Assembly (NCBI RefSeq): GCF_002080415.1
Contig: NZ_CP020474.1
Coordinates: 930,001 to 994,000, forward strand
Direction of reading: 5' to 3'
DNA: 64,000 nucleotides
DNA from: Roseovarius mucosus
GTDB taxonomy: Bacteria; Pseudomonadota; Alphaproteobacteria; Rhodobacterales; Rhodobacteraceae
In this document: one piece after another, positions 1 to 9,837 of the stretch
Layout: each line of letters opens with the position of its first letter
Position numbering within the stretch: the stretch's first letter is position 1
Translations under genes and position numbers: made by a program
Notes under the pieces: model-generated
Database searches by the model: none
What the model was told of the DNA's origin: nothing
Seen by the model: the letters and a program-made list of their open reading frames with translations, nothing else

Positions 1-468
1 CGACGGGTCCGCCAGCACCATCAACCCCTGCGCCGACACGATGCCGATCATCTGCACGATCATATAGAGCGACAGCGCCTTGCCGCGCGTGGCATTGGTT
101 GCGGAATTGTTCAGCCAGCTTTCGGCGGTCACATAAACGCCAGAAAAGCAGAATCCGATCAACACCCGCCCAATCGACCAGGCCCAAGGCTCTGTAATCG
201 TCGGATAAAGGATCAGAACCGCCGAAATCATCGAGCCAAGGGCCGCAAAGACCCGCACATGCCCGACCCGGCGGATCATATCCGGCGCCATCCGCGACCC
301 AAACAGAAAGCCCACGAAATAAGACGACATGACCACCGACATCTCGTAGGTCGAAAACCCTTCAAGAGCGCCCCGAACCCCCAGAAGCGTGCCCTGCATG
401 CCATTGCCAACCTGCAACAACATCATGCCCAGCAAGAGGGCCCACGCCCCCGACAGCACCTGAAACAT
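1..468 (-). CDS. MFS transporter, N-terminal part (runs off window)
   Basis: Reading leftward, 156 codons are open to the window edge and the C-terminus is missing. The protein begins MFQVLSGAWALLLGMMLLQ and shows alternating hydrophobic helices with a short charged loop (GSRMAPDMIRRVGHVRV) after the second helix. That loop resembles the MFS motif-A region between helices 2 and 3. A perfect AAGGAG ribosome binding site (revcomp of 471-480) precedes the ATG and fixes the start. MFS proteins are inner-membrane secondary transporters; no substrate can be inferred. The gene runs in the same direction as queA, about 66 bp downstream of it, and may be transcribed with it. Confidence 0.8.
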   Translation of the reverse strand, partial: MFQVLSGAWALLLGMMLLQVGNGMQGTLLGVRGALEGFSTYEMSVVMSSYFVGFLFGSRMAPDMIRRVGHVRVFAALGSMISAVLILYPTITEPWAWSIGRVLIGFCFSGVYVTAESWLNNSATNATRGKALSLYMIVQMIGIVSAQGLMVLADPS

Positions 469-534
469 CGCGCTCTCCTTATTCTTCGGGACCAGCCTAA
501 CAGATGCACGACTGTGCGGCACCCCAAAGACGAC

Positions 535-1623
535 TTACTCTGTCCCTTGCGCGCCCCGCCTGTCAGCCTTTGCCGCAGGGATCAATAGCGACGCATCCCC
601 ATAAGAGAAAAAGCGATAGCGCGCCGCCACCGCATGGGCATAGATCCGCCGGATCGTATCCTGCCCCATCAGCGCGGACACCAGCATCATCAATGTCGAT
701 TTCGGCAGGTGAAAATTGGTCATCAAGGCATCGGCAACGCGGAACTCAAAACCGGGATAGATGAAAATATCCGTATCCCCTGACCAGGCCGCGATTTCGC
801 CAGTGGCCCGCGCCGCCGTCTCGATCAATCGCAGCGCGGTGGTGCCCACCGGAATGATGCGCCCGCCCGCCGCGCGCGTTGCGGCCATCTCGGCGGCAGC
901 CTTGGCACTGACTTCGCCCCATTCGGCATGCATCCGGTGGGTGGTAACATCCTCGACCTTGACCGGCAAAAACGTCCCCGCCCCCACATGCAGCGTGACA
1001 TGGCTAAACCCCACGCCCAGCGCCGCCAGTTCCGCAAGCAGCGCCTCATCAAAGTGCAACGAGGCCGTCGGTGCCGCCACCGCCCCCGGTGCCCGCGCCC
1101 AAACAGTCTGATAATCCACCTTGTCCTGTTCATCCGCAGGTCGGCGCGCGGCGATATAGGGCGGCAGCGGCATTGCCCCCGCCTCTGCCAGCGCCGCATC
1201 GAAATCGTCGCCCACAAGGTTGAATCGCAGCCGCCCCTGCCCCTCTTCCTTGGCCAAAAGCACCGCCGAGAGCCGCTCGGAAAACACGATTTCCTCGCCC
1301 TCGCTCACCTTTTTCAACGGCTTGATCAGCGCACCCCAGCTTCCATCCGCCCCCGGCTCCAGCAGCGTGACCTCGATCTTCGCCGCCGTGTCCCCCTGCG
1401 CGCCAGAGCGATGGCGCAAACCCGACAGCCGCGCCGGGATCACCCGCGTGTCATTCAGGACCAACCGATCACCGGGCCGCAGCCAGCGCCCCAGATCAGC
1501 CACCCCCGCATCGGTGATCCCCTCACCCTCGGCCACCAGCAACCGCGCCGCACGTCGGGGCCTTGCGGGGCGCGTGGCAATCAGCGCCTCCGGCAGGTCA
1601 AAATCAAAATCCGATAGCTTCAT
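535..1623 (-). CDS. queA: S-adenosylmethionine:tRNA ribosyltransferase-isomerase
   Basis: The 362-residue product matches QueA over its whole length. It transfers the ribosyl moiety of SAM to preQ1 in tRNA anticodons and forms epoxyqueuosine, the penultimate step of queuosine synthesis, in the cytoplasm. Visible family motifs are [10 protein letters not shown] (residues 57-66), PLPPYI (152-157), [10 protein letters not shown] (182-191) and [11 protein letters not shown] (211-221), followed by the HRMHAE segment. The start overlaps the stop of the upstream AsmA-like gene in an ATGA tetranucleotide, indicating translational coupling. Length and motifs are typical and no defect is seen. Confidence 0.96.
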   Translation of the reverse strand: MKLSDFDFDLPEALIATRPARPRRAARLLVAEGEGITDAGVADLGRWLRPGDRLVLNDTRVIPARLSGLRHRSGAQGDTAAKIEVTLLEPGADGSWGALIKPLKKVSEGEEIVFSERLSAVLLAKEEGQGRLRFNLVGDDFDAALAEAGAMPLPPYIAARRPADEQDKVDYQTVWARAPGAVAAPTASLHFDEALLAELAALGVGFSHVTLHVGAGTFLPVKVEDVTTHRMHAEWGEVSAKAAAEMAATRAAGGRIIPVGTTALRLIETAARATGEIAAWSGDTDIFIYPGFEFRVADALMTNFHLPKSTLMMLVSALMGQDTIRRIYAHAVAARYRFFSYGDASLLIPAAKADRRGAQGTE

Positions 1624-4600
1624 CTGTCCTGTCTTCGGTGAATGTCCTGCGCCTCGCGCTCTTGCGGCTTTTCGACCTGACCCGAGGTGGCTGCCCGCCC
1701 CGTGCCCACCGTGGGCGCAGGCCGCCGGAACATCTCGCGCAGGAATCCCGGCGCAAGCGCCGACAACGGATTGACCGACACCGCCGGGTCCGAAGATGGC
1801 CCCTTGAGCGTATAGTTCATCCCGATAAGCCCCTCACCGGGCCGGGTAAAGGCCTCTCCGATGCCATTGAGCAGATAGACGGGCGAGACCACGCCTTGCA
1901 TATCCATCTGCTTCTCGGCCAGACCATAATAGCCATCCATCGAAATTCCGACCGAGGCCCCCACCGCACTGCCCTCCAACAGGATCAGCCGCTCCGGCGT
2001 CAGCCGAAACCGCGCATCGACCCGACCAAAATGCAGCCCCTGCCCATAGAACTGCTCCAAAAGCCCAACCACACTGACCGTATTCAGCAGCGCCGCCAGC
2101 GCCGGGGCTTCCTTTATACGAACCTGATCAATGCCCAATACCCCGTCATAGCTCCCGGGTTCCGGCGCGGGCGTCAGCACCAGTTCCAGCGCCCCCTCGC
2201 GCGCTTGCCGCAACAACCCCGCCGCCTTGAGAACGCCACCGGCATCGTCAGATCTGATCCGAAAGGCACTGCGCCCCCCCACCGGCACCACCTGCCCGCT
2301 GATTGGCGCGATATCGTTCAAAAGCCCCGTAAAGCTCCCACTCGCGCCGCCCGTGGTATCCAGATCGGCGCTAAACCTGGTCAACGCCAACCCTTCCGAG
2401 ATTTGCAACCGCTCCAACCGCAAGGCAATCGGCACCCCATCGCCGCCGCCGCCGTCACGCGTGCCAGTGCCCGCACCGCCCAGCGATGTCTGCCGCAGAT
2501 CAACCGTTCCGCCCGTCACCTCGATACGCGGTGCGACGCCCACCCCACGCCCGACCAGCGCCACCGGCGCATCAAGCCATCCGCCCAGCGTGACCCGGCT
2601 GAACTCGGCCCGGTCCAGCCCACCGCCTGCGTTCAGGCTCACCCGCCCGCGCGCCTCTAACCCGGCACCGCTCAGGCCCAGCGCCGTGATCTCGGGCACA
2701 GAACCCAGACGGCCCGTCACATCCAGCCGCCCAAGCTGCGCTTCTCCCAATGCCCAATCCAGTTGCGGCAACCGCAAACCGACACCCGCCAGATCGGAAC
2801 TCAGCGCAAACTCCGGCGCCTGTCCCTTGGCAAAGCCGATTTCCATCACCCCCAGCCCGGCCCCCGTCACACTGCCCGGCGGCAGCCCGATCTTGAACTC
2901 CTCCAGAAACCGCTGCGACAGCTCGATCTGCCCGCGCACGCGGCTTTCGCCTTGCGGGTTGCCACCAATCGCGATGTTCCAACTGCCCCGCACCGGCACG
3001 TCGCCAACCTGCGCCGCGCCGCCAATCTCCAAACCTGTGTTACTCGCCTCGATCTCCAGCGTCTCCGCCGCAAGCCGCCGCCCCTTGAGCAGCGTGTCAC
3101 TTTGCACCGCACTCAATGTGCCGGTCACATCAAAGGCCACCTCTTCCGCCGTCAGTTGCTTTTTCAAGAGGAACACCAACTGCCCCCCCAACTCGGCTTG
3201 CCCCTCGGCGACCGTCACCGGCTGCCCGGCCTTTTGCAAAAACCGGAAGGGCGGCGAATCAAGCAGCGACAGCGCCGCCGTGATCGTGCTTCGGCTTTGC
3301 AGCATAACCTCAGCCGGGCTTTCCTTGATGCGCACATCCGGGATGATGAAACTGGTCCCCGCAACATTCAGGAACCCGCCCTCTTCCGCCTCGACATGCC
3401 CGCGCTCGGCATGAATGACAAAGCGATGGTCATAAAGCGACGCCCGCCCAGAGGCCCCGGAAAGGGCCGGCACGTCACGGATATAGACCGTCTCCAGATC
3501 CGCGAAATCAAACCCAATGTAGAATTCGGGCCGATGGTTTGGCCGCAACTGCAAGGCCAGTTGGATATCTCGCAGATCCGCCGTCTTCACGTTCTGATCA
3601 ATCCAGTTACGGGTATTGGCCAGCGCCGCACGTGGCCAGAGCGCCATCAGACGTTCTGGGGCCAGCCCGTCCATTTCCCCCTCAAACGAGATATCCCACC
3701 CCGCCTCGCTGCCCCGCGCTTCGCCACGCGCCCGCAGATACTGACCCTGATCGCTCAGGGTCAACGCGCCTAGGGTCAGCACGAATGGATCAAGCCGCAA
3801 TCGCAGCGCCACTTGCGCCTCTTCGAACCGGATCGGTTCGGGATAAAGATCGGCGGGGTCCGCGACCACATCGCTCACCCGGATCTGTGCCTGCAATTCG
3901 CGCGGCCACCCGGCCTCCATCCCCACCAGCCGCGCCGTGCCCTCGGCCCGCGCCTGCCCCCAGGCGCTATCGACCGACAATTCGGTAAACCGGATTTCCT
4001 GCACCATGGGATCATAGGTGAAATAGCTGCGCGCCGAGCGAAACTTGATCGGGGCCGTGGCGGCTGTAGGCTGAAGCACACCGGCCCCAATCTGCAACGT
4101 GGCGTTGAGCGGGCCCAGCCGCCCCTCGGCGTCCACCTCCGCCCGCAGCGCCCCGGAAATCGGCGCTTGCAACGCCCCCAGCCACGCCAGCGCCGGCGAC
4201 TGTCCGGCAATATCACCTGCCGGCATATCCTCAAAAGTAGCGCCAAACTCGGCTACCTTGCTGCCAATCCGGCCCGTGTAGTTCACCGCCAGCGTTGTCG
4301 CATAATCGCGCGCCCCCAAAAGCGCCACATCGCCCCGCAAGGTCAGATCATCGCCTGCGCGCGTCAACTCCAACCGCCCGCCATCCGCACTCCAGGCGCG
4401 GCCCGCGCGCGCATCCTCATAGCGCAGCGTCAGGTTATCCGCCGTCACTCGGGACAGCGCATCCAGTTGTGGTCGGGCAAAGAGCGCATCCATCTGCTCA
4501 TTGAATGTCCCGTTCTGCCCCGTGCCCTCGAACATGATCGCGAACTCGCCCGACGCCATCCGCCGCAGCCCCAAACGCGCCCCCGACAGATGCACCGCCT

Positions 4601-5024
4601 TGGGCTGCACCTCGCCGCGCAAAAGCGGCGCGGGCGCCACCGTGACCGCAAGCGATCCCAGCGTGACCAGCGGCACCCCGTCCAGATTGGCCAGCACCAC
4701 ATCGCGCAGCGCCACACGCGGCACCAGATCCTCACCCACCACCAAAGACATCTCGCCAAAACGAAGGGCATACCCCGGCACACTTGCATCAATCCGCGTG
4801 GCGATGCGTTCCTGCAACCAACCGGGCGCGCGCAGGCTTGCGCCAATGCTCATCGCCACACCAAGGCCCAGCACCACAACCAGCACCGCGCAGGAAAAGA
4901 AAAACTGCATCACATGCCGCAGCGCACGCCGACCCTGACGCCGCGTGCGGGGGCGCGCGGTCGGGTTTGCGACAGGCTCTGACGTTTCCGCCGCGCCCTG
5001 CTCTTGTGTCGGCTGCGTGCTCAT
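1620..5024 (-). CDS. Large AsmA/YhdP-like envelope protein (DUF3971-type)
   Basis: A 1134-residue protein with a basic N-terminus rich in Arg, Thr and Pro (about residues 1-35), one membrane anchor (about 37-60, [20 protein letters not shown]), then a long beta-rich periplasmic body of repeated short strands. The C-terminal third (around residue 930 onward, [20 protein letters not shown] and the following [16 protein letters not shown]) looks like the AsmA-like C-terminal domain of YhdP/DUF3971 proteins. Members of the AsmA/YhdP group are thought to bridge the periplasm and help phospholipids reach the outer membrane; that role is inferred here from family resemblance. The gene ends in a 4-bp ATGA overlap with queA. 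Position upstream of queA and divergent from the peroxiredoxin gene suggests a two-gene transcript. Confidence 0.8.
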   Translation of the reverse strand: MSTQPTQEQGAAETSEPVANPTARPRTRRQGRRALRHVMQFFFSCAVLVVVLGLGVAMSIGASLRAPGWLQERIATRIDASVPGYALRFGEMSLVVGEDLVPRVALRDVVLANLDGVPLVTLGSLAVTVAPAPLLRGEVQPKAVHLSGARLGLRRMASGEFAIMFEGTGQNGTFNEQMDALFARPQLDALSRVTADNLTLRYEDARAGRAWSADGGRLELTRAGDDLTLRGDVALLGARDYATTLAVNYTGRIGSKVAEFGATFEDMPAGDIAGQSPALAWLGALQAPISGALRAEVDAEGRLGPLNATLQIGAGVLQPTAATAPIKFRSARSYFTYDPMVQEIRFTELSVDSAWGQARAEGTARLVGMEAGWPRELQAQIRVSDVVADPADLYPEPIRFEEAQVALRLRLDPFVLTLGALTLSDQGQYLRARGEARGSEAGWDISFEGEMDGLAPERLMALWPRAALANTRNWIDQNVKTADLRDIQLALQLRPNHRPEFYIGFDFADLETVYIRDVPALSGASGRASLYDHRFVIHAERGHVEAEEGGFLNVAGTSFIIPDVRIKESPAEVMLQSRSTITAALSLLDSPPFRFLQKAGQPVTVAEGQAELGGQLVFLLKKQLTAEEVAFDVTGTLSAVQSDTLLKGRRLAAETLEIEASNTGLEIGGAAQVGDVPVRGSWNIAIGGNPQGESRVRGQIELSQRFLEEFKIGLPPGSVTGAGLGVMEIGFAKGQAPEFALSSDLAGVGLRLPQLDWALGEAQLGRLDVTGRLGSVPEITALGLSGAGLEARGRVSLNAGGGLDRAEFSRVTLGGWLDAPVALVGRGVGVAPRIEVTGGTVDLRQTSLGGAGTGTRDGGGGDGVPIALRLERLQISEGLALTRFSADLDTTGGASGSFTGLLNDIAPISGQVVPVGGRSAFRIRSDDAGGVLKAAGLLRQAREGALELVLTPAPEPGSYDGVLGIDQVRIKEAPALAALLNTVSVVGLLEQFYGQGLHFGRVDARFRLTPERLILLEGSAVGASVGISMDGYYGLAEKQMDMQGVVSPVYLLNGIGEAFTRPGEGLIGMNYTLKGPSSDPAVSVNPLSALAPGFLREMFRRPAPTVGTGRAATSGQVEKPQEREAQDIHRRQDR

Positions 5025-5131
5025 CCTATCCGTTCGGGCGCGTCTTGCGCCTCTCTTCTGCCTCGTGGCTTTATTCTGGTCTCTTGCGTCCTAATATGGA
5101 ATTCACAATTTTTCATCCCAGAGGATACCCC

Positions 5132-5593
5132 ATGCCCGATACATCCGAAATGGCCCCCGATTTCACCCTGCCGCGTACCGGGGGTGACAGTACTACGCTC
5201 TCGGCCCTGCGTCCCGGCGCAGTTGTCCTGTTTTTCTATCCCCGCGATGACACTTCGGGCTGCACAAAAGAGGCGGTGGCCTTTTCCACCCTCAAGGATC
5301 AGTTCGACGCCTCTGGTGTGACGGTCATGGGCATCTCCAAAGACAGCCTCGCAAGCCACGAAAAATTCGCATCGAAACATGCACTTACTGTGCCTCTCCT
5401 GTCTGACGAGCACGCGGATGTTTGCGAAGCCTACGGCGTCTGGGCGGAAAAGAGCATGTATGGCAAGAAATACTTTGGCATCGAACGCTCGACCTTCCTG
5501 ATTGATGGCGAGGGTCGCATCGCGCGTGTCTGGCGCAAGGTCAAGGTGCCGGGCCACGCCGAAGAGGTGCTGGACGCGGTCAAGGCCCTGTGA
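5132..5593 (+). CDS. bcp: Thioredoxin-dependent thiol peroxidase (BCP-type peroxiredoxin)
   Basis: The 153-residue product is a BCP/PrxQ-family peroxiredoxin that reduces hydroperoxides. The peroxidatic cysteine is Cys44 in YPRDDTSGCTKEA. Unlike classical BCPs, the position five residues later (Val49) is not the resolving Cys, so the enzyme must work as a 1-Cys peroxidase or use another cysteine such as the one in DVCEAYG. The start at MPDTSEM is chosen because GAGGA lies just upstream (5121-5125) and the conserved domain begins at once; an in-frame upstream ATG at 5096 would only add an unconserved peptide. The next gene starts in a GTGA overlap with the stop. Confidence 0.93.
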   Translation: MPDTSEMAPDFTLPRTGGDSTTLSALRPGAVVLFFYPRDDTSGCTKEAVAFSTLKDQFDASGVTVMGISKDSLASHEKFASKHALTVPLLSDEHADVCEAYGVWAEKSMYGKKYFGIERSTFLIDGEGRIARVWRKVKVPGHAEEVLDAVKAL

Positions 5594-6417
5594 CCCCCCA
5601 AACCCTGACAGACATGGCCGTCGCGGTGCTCTCTACCCACGACGGCCGCACCAAAACGGCGCTGTCGCGCGCCCATGCCGCCACATGGTTCGCCGCGCGC
5701 GCGGCAGGGCGCGACATTCCTTTGGGGCATGCGCAACCGCCCCTGCGTCCCGCCCGGCCCGCCCAGCCCGTACTGCTCGACCCGCGCGACGTGCCGCGCC
5801 GCCGCCCCGGTTCGGTGCAGGGCCGCATCGCGCTTCTTCATGCCGTGGCCCATATCGAACTCAACGCCGTCGATCTGCATTGGGATATCATCGCACGCTT
5901 TGCAGATATCCCAATGCCGCTTGGCTTTTACGATGATTGGGTCAAATCCGCTGATGAAGAATCAAAGCATTTCAACATGATATGCGACTGTCTTGAAGCG
6001 ATGGGCAGCCATTATGGCGCTCTGCCCGCCCATGCAGGCATGTGGCGCGCCGCCGAGGATACGGCGCAGGATTTCATGGGTCGGCTTGCCGTCGTGCCCA
6101 TGGTGCTCGAGGCGCGCGGCCTTGATGTCACCCCCGGCATGATCGAAGTGTTCGACCGCGCAGGAGAGTCCGCCGCCGTCGCCGCCATGCAGGTGATCTA
6201 TGCCGAAGAGGTGCATCACGTCGCCTATGGCTCCAAATGGTTCCACTTTCTGTGCGGTCGCCATGACCTCGACCCCAAGACCACCTTCCACGACCTCGTA
6301 CGCCGCTACTTCCACGGCGCGCTGAAACCGCCCTTTAACGAGGAAAAACGGGCCGAAGCAGGCATTCCACCCGATTTTTACTGGCCTTTAAGCGAGGCTG
6401 GCTCAATTCAAGGTTGA
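5590..6417 (+). CDS. Ferritin-like DUF455 family protein
   Basis: A 275-residue protein of the DUF455 ferritin-like family. Carboxylate/histidine clusters expected for a di-metal four-helix bundle are visible: HAVAHIELNAVDLH in the middle, EESKHFNMI about 30 residues later, and YAEEVHHVAYG near residue 205. The function of the family is not established; oxidoreductase or metal-handling roles are usually proposed. Translation starts at GTG 5590 inside the stop of the peroxiredoxin gene (GTGA), so the two genes are coupled, which is compatible with a role linked to oxidative stress (inference). Confidence 0.85.
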   Translation: MTPQTLTDMAVAVLSTHDGRTKTALSRAHAATWFAARAAGRDIPLGHAQPPLRPARPAQPVLLDPRDVPRRRPGSVQGRIALLHAVAHIELNAVDLHWDIIARFADIPMPLGFYDDWVKSADEESKHFNMICDCLEAMGSHYGALPAHAGMWRAAEDTAQDFMGRLAVVPMVLEARGLDVTPGMIEVFDRAGESAAVAAMQVIYAEEVHHVAYGSKWFHFLCGRHDLDPKTTFHDLVRRYFHGALKPPFNEEKRAEAGIPPDFYWPLSEAGSIQG

Positions 6418-6600
6418 AATTCAGGCCGCAGTATCGGCGAATTTCCGCCACTCGGGCAAGAAACAGCCCAGCCTCGCCCCCTGATTGGTCAAAAATCTTG
6501 CCCAAAGCCCGACCGCTGGCTAATCACGGTTCATTACGGTGCCTGCAATCAATGCGGCATCCTTTAGGACTACGGCAGGGGCAACAGGGACAATGAGCGC

Positions 6601-7920
6601 GTGAGAACAAGACTTGCGATAAAAATCCATGCGATCCTTGAAAGGTATTTTCCCGAACGTCGGGTCTTTTTGCGATCCGACAATGACACGCGGTTCATTC
6701 GCCTGCGCCCCTCAACACAGCTTTTCGCCTTTCTCGGGGCCTCGGCGATCATAGCGTGGTCAATCATCGCCACCTCTATCCTCGTGATGGACAATATCGG
6801 GGCCGGCAACTTCCGCGAACAGGCCAAGCGCGATCAGCGCACCTATGAAAACCGCCTCAACGCCCTGTCCTCCGAACGCGACAAGCGCGCGCAAGAGGCG
6901 ATTGCCGCACAAGAGCGGTTCTCTTCCGCTCTCGAACAGATTTCGCTGATGCAGTCCGAATTGCTGGCGTCCGAAACCCGCCGCCGCGAATTGGAAACCG
7001 GCATCGAGGTGATCCAATCCACCCTGCGCCGCACCATGTCAGAGCGCGAAGAAGCGCGCGACGAGGTCGAGCAATTGGCCCTCTCCCTCGAGTCAGAAGG
7101 CGGCACCGGCGTCGGGCCGACGGCCGACGCAGGCTCTGATGCCACCGTCGATTTCCTGACCGCCGCACTCGAGGATGCCGCAGAGGAACGCGATACAACC
7201 ATCGCCAATGCCCAGGATGCCCTCCTCAAAGCCGAAGAGATGGCGCTGGAACTGGACCTGCTCAAGGATCAGAACGACCAGATCTTCAGCCAGCTTGAGG
7301 ATGCGATGGCGATCTCTGTCGAACCGCTCGACAAGATGTTTCGTGCCGCAGGGCTGAATACCGATTCTTTGCTTGATACTGTGCGCCGGGGCTATTCCGG
7401 CCAGGGCGGCCCGCTGATGCCGCTGTCCTTCTCTACACGTGGCGAAGAACCCTCCGTCGATGCCGAGCGCGCAAACCGCATCCTTGGCCGGATGGACGAG
7501 CTGAACCTCTACCGCATTGCCGCGCAAAAGGCGCCCTTTGCCCTGCCCGTCAAAAGCGCATTCCGCTACACATCGGGCTATGGCATGCGCTGGGGCCGGA
7601 TGCACCAAGGCACCGATTTCGCCGCCCCCCATGGCACGCCGATCTATTCCACCGCCGATGGCGTCGTGACCCACGCGGGCTGGCTGTCGGGCTATGGCCG
7701 CCTGATCAAGATCCAGCACGCCTTTGGCATCGAAACCCGCTACGCGCATCTGTCTCAAATCCGTGTCAACGTCGGGCAAAGGGTCTCGCGCGGGGAACGG
7801 ATTGGTGATATGGGCAACTCTGGACGTTCTACGGGCACACATCTACACTACGAGGTCCGCGTCGGCGACAAGTCCGTCAACCCCATGATATATATCAAGG
7901 CTGCAAACAATGTTTTCTAA
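6601..7920 (+). CDS. M23 family (LytM) peptidoglycan endopeptidase
   Basis: A 439-residue membrane-anchored peptidase. One transmembrane helix is visible at about residues 38-62, followed by a long charged coiled coil (about 75-270, rich in Glu, Arg and Ala), then the LytM domain (about 318-430). The zinc ligands are all present: His335 and Asp339 in MHQGTDFAAP, and His414/His416 in THLHYEV. The predicted activity is cleavage of peptide cross-links in the periplasm. The start is GTG 6601, with AGGGA ten bases upstream. The 3' end overlaps the bactofilin gene by 11 bp. M23 peptidases paired with bactofilins shape cells in other bacteria, so a morphogenetic role is likely (inference). Confidence 0.93.
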   Translation: MRTRLAIKIHAILERYFPERRVFLRSDNDTRFIRLRPSTQLFAFLGASAIIAWSIIATSILVMDNIGAGNFREQAKRDQRTYENRLNALSSERDKRAQEAIAAQERFSSALEQISLMQSELLASETRRRELETGIEVIQSTLRRTMSEREEARDEVEQLALSLESEGGTGVGPTADAGSDATVDFLTAALEDAAEERDTTIANAQDALLKAEEMALELDLLKDQNDQIFSQLEDAMAISVEPLDKMFRAAGLNTDSLLDTVRRGYSGQGGPLMPLSFSTRGEEPSVDAERANRILGRMDELNLYRIAAQKAPFALPVKSAFRYTSGYGMRWGRMHQGTDFAAPHGTPIYSTADGVVTHAGWLSGYGRLIKIQHAFGIETRYAHLSQIRVNVGQRVSRGERIGDMGNSGRSTGTHLHYEVRVGDKSVNPMIYIKAANNVF

Positions 7921-8440
7921 GAGCAAAATCAACGAACCCGCGCAAAAGCCTGCAGAGGCCAAACCGGCTGCCTCCGAGAACCGGCTCGATTCGGCGCGGC
8001 CTGACGCGCTGAATACGGAATTCAAGGCCTCCGCCCCCAAGGCCAAGCCGCCCGCCTCTGTGCTGTCCTCGGACCTGCACGTGACCGGCAACCTCAAGAC
8101 CACCGGCGATATTCAGGTCGAAGGCTCGATCGAGGGCGATATCCGCGCGCATCTGCTGACCGTGGGCGAAGGCGCCACCATCAAGGGCGAAGTGATCGCC
8201 GATGACGTGGTGATCAACGGTCGTATCGTGGGCCGCGTGCGTGGCCTCAAGGTGCGCCTGACCTCGACCGCCCGCGTCGAGGGGGACATCATCCACAAGA
8301 CCATCGCCATCGAAAGCGGCGCGCATTTCGAAGGCTCGGTGCAGCGTCAGGACGATCCTCTGACCGGCAACAAGAACGCCCCCAAGCCCGCGGCCCCCGC
8401 CGCCGCAGCCCCCGCGGCACCCAAGCCCGCCGAAGGCTAA
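7910..8440 (+). CDS. Bactofilin (polymer-forming cytoskeletal protein)
   Basis: A 176-residue bactofilin. A Lys/Ala/Pro-rich N-terminal tail (1-45) precedes the beta-helical DUF583 core (about 48-145), recognisable from regular short repeats such as GDIQVEGSIEGDIRAH and VVINGRIVGRVRG. An Ala/Pro/Lys-rich C-terminal tail follows. Bactofilins polymerise without nucleotides and scaffold peptidoglycan enzymes at the membrane. The ATG lies 11 bp inside the M23 peptidase gene, so expression is coupled and the peptidase is the obvious partner. A strong terminator hairpin follows 15 bp after the stop. Confidence 0.94.
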   Translation: MFSKSKINEPAQKPAEAKPAASENRLDSARPDALNTEFKASAPKAKPPASVLSSDLHVTGNLKTTGDIQVEGSIEGDIRAHLLTVGEGATIKGEVIADDVVINGRIVGRVRGLKVRLTSTARVEGDIIHKTIAIESGAHFEGSVQRQDDPLTGNKNAPKPAAPAAAAPAAPKPAEG

Positions 8441-8455
8441 GCCAAGCACAGAACC

Positions 8456-8493
8456 AAAAAGGCGGCGTGGCCCCGTGCCATAGCCGCCTTTTT
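8456..8493. terminator. Bidirectional Rho-independent terminator
   Basis: AAAAAGGCGGC (8456-8466) is perfectly complementary to GCCGCCTTTTT (8483-8493), with an additional inner TGGC/GCCA pairing. The A-run and T-run make it functional in both directions. It ends the M23-bactofilin operon; the T1SS operon also points towards it from the right. Confidence 0.9.
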
Positions 8494-8543
8494 CATGCCC
8501 ATTGCCCTGCCTCTATGGCGTGTTGCGCCCCATCGCCCCCCCC

Positions 8544-8565
8544 GTCCCGGGCTTGCTCCCGGGAC
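8544..8565. repeat. Intergenic palindrome GTCCCGGG-N6-CCCGGGAC
   Basis: A perfect 8-bp inverted repeat with loop CTTGCT, followed by CTCTCCGAGG. The same layout (GTCCCGG palindrome followed by C-rich CGAGG) occurs at 51837-51866, so the two look like members of one dispersed intergenic element. It lies between the bactofilin terminator and the end of the HlyD gene and could also act as a 3' hairpin for the latter. Confidence 0.55.
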
Positions 8566-8636
8566 CTCTCCGAGGCAGCGTCGTAGCCCCGGCGCGGGAG
8601 CCGGTGCGATATGCCCCCGATCAGACGCAAGGTACC

Positions 8637-9836
8637 TTACGGCTCGCGCAGCGCCTGTTGGCTCTTGTAGAGCGGTTTCAGCAAGTACTGCAGCACGGTC
8701 TTTTCGCCCGTGTGCAACTCCACCTCGGCCTGCATACCGGGCCTGATCTCTATCCCCGCCTGCCGGGGTGTCAGCGCGCTCATATCCACCCGCAGCGATA
8801 CTTTGTAATGCGGATCACCATCCGCCTCACGCGCCCGCTCATCCTTGAACGTATCGGCGGAAATGAAATCCACCCGGCCCTTTAGCGTGCCATAAATCGT
8901 ATAGTCATAGGCGGTCAGTTTGATCGTCGCCTCCTGCCCGCGCCGGATATTGGCGATATTGCGTGGCTCGACCCGCGCCTCGACAAACATCTCTTCATCC
9001 AGCGGGATGATCTCCAGAATCTCTTCGCCGGGGCGCACCACACCGCCAATCGTCGTCACGCTCAGATTGTTGACCACCCCGCGCAATGGGCTCAGCAGCA
9101 CCGTCCGGTTCAACTGATCCTGACTGGCGCGCAAATTCTGGCGCAGCGTCGCCAATTCCTTCAGGGTCTCGGAATAGGCCTCTGCCCGCTCCAACTCGGC
9201 TTGGGTGATGATCTCATCATAGCGTTTCTCGGAATCCGCATGCGCCTTGCGGGCGCGCGTAACCTCAATCAGCGCAACGATCTTTTTCTCCAGCAATCCT
9301 TCCAACAGCCGCTTTTCCTCGGCGGATTGCTGCATCACGCGCTTGGCCCCTTCGCTGCGCTTGACGAAATCCTCTTGCCGCGCCTTCAAAAGCGCGCGCT
9401 CAGAGGCGACCATTTCCCCCGCCTGCCCCGCCAGCCCGTCGGGCACCGTAAAATCGAACTGCCCCGCCAATTCCGCCTCAAGCCGCAGTTGCCGCACCTC
9501 AAGCCCCGCGATCTGGTCCTGGAGATCCGCCACTTCGGAATTGAACCGCGTATCGTGCAGCCGCGCCAGAACATCGCCGCGCGCCACCACATCCCCCTCC
9601 TGCACCAGCAATTCCGCCAGAATACCCCCTTCAAGATTCTGGATGATCTGCGGCCGCGAGGTGGAAATAAACTCGCCCGGCGCGCGCACGATCTCGTCGA
9701 TCCACGCAAACGCCGCCCAAAGGATGAAAATCCACACGCTCGCCGCACAAAGCCAAACCATCAGGCTCGGCCCGCGCAAGCGCCCGTTCAATTCCGCCAG
9801 AATGCTGGCCGTACTGCGCGCGCCCACGTCGCTCAT
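8637..9836 (-). CDS. Type I secretion periplasmic adaptor (HlyD family)
   Basis: A 399-residue membrane fusion protein linking the ABC exporter to the outer-membrane channel. A single N-terminal membrane helix lies at about residues 27-45, followed by the first half of the lipoyl/barrel domain (IIQNLEGGILAELLVQEGDVV), a long alpha-helical hairpin (about 95-230), and the second lipoyl half with beta-barrel (LSPLRGVVNNLSVTTIGGVV onwards). The C-terminal region (GIEIRPGMQAEVELHTGEKT) is the usual end of HlyD/PrtE proteins. It is the last gene of the T1SS operon, 1 bp from the ABC gene. Confidence 0.94.
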   Translation of the reverse strand: MSDVGARSTASILAELNGRLRGPSLMVWLCAASVWIFILWAAFAWIDEIVRAPGEFISTSRPQIIQNLEGGILAELLVQEGDVVARGDVLARLHDTRFNSEVADLQDQIAGLEVRQLRLEAELAGQFDFTVPDGLAGQAGEMVASERALLKARQEDFVKRSEGAKRVMQQSAEEKRLLEGLLEKKIVALIEVTRARKAHADSEKRYDEIITQAELERAEAYSETLKELATLRQNLRASQDQLNRTVLLSPLRGVVNNLSVTTIGGVVRPGEEILEIIPLDEEMFVEARVEPRNIANIRRGQEATIKLTAYDYTIYGTLKGRVDFISADTFKDERAREADGDPHYKVSLRVDMSALTPRQAGIEIRPGMQAEVELHTGEKTVLQYLLKPLYKSQQALREP

Positions 9837-9837
9837 C

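Noticed and set aside
3813..4982. 389-codon + strand frame opposite the AsmA-like gene
   Set aside because: The translation is Arg/Gln/His/Pro-rich with no domain likeness; the opposite strand carries a coherent membrane-anchored protein.
8495..8885. Small + strand frames between the bactofilin gene and the HlyD gene
   Set aside because: They start within or next to a terminator and a palindromic repeat and run antisense into HlyD.
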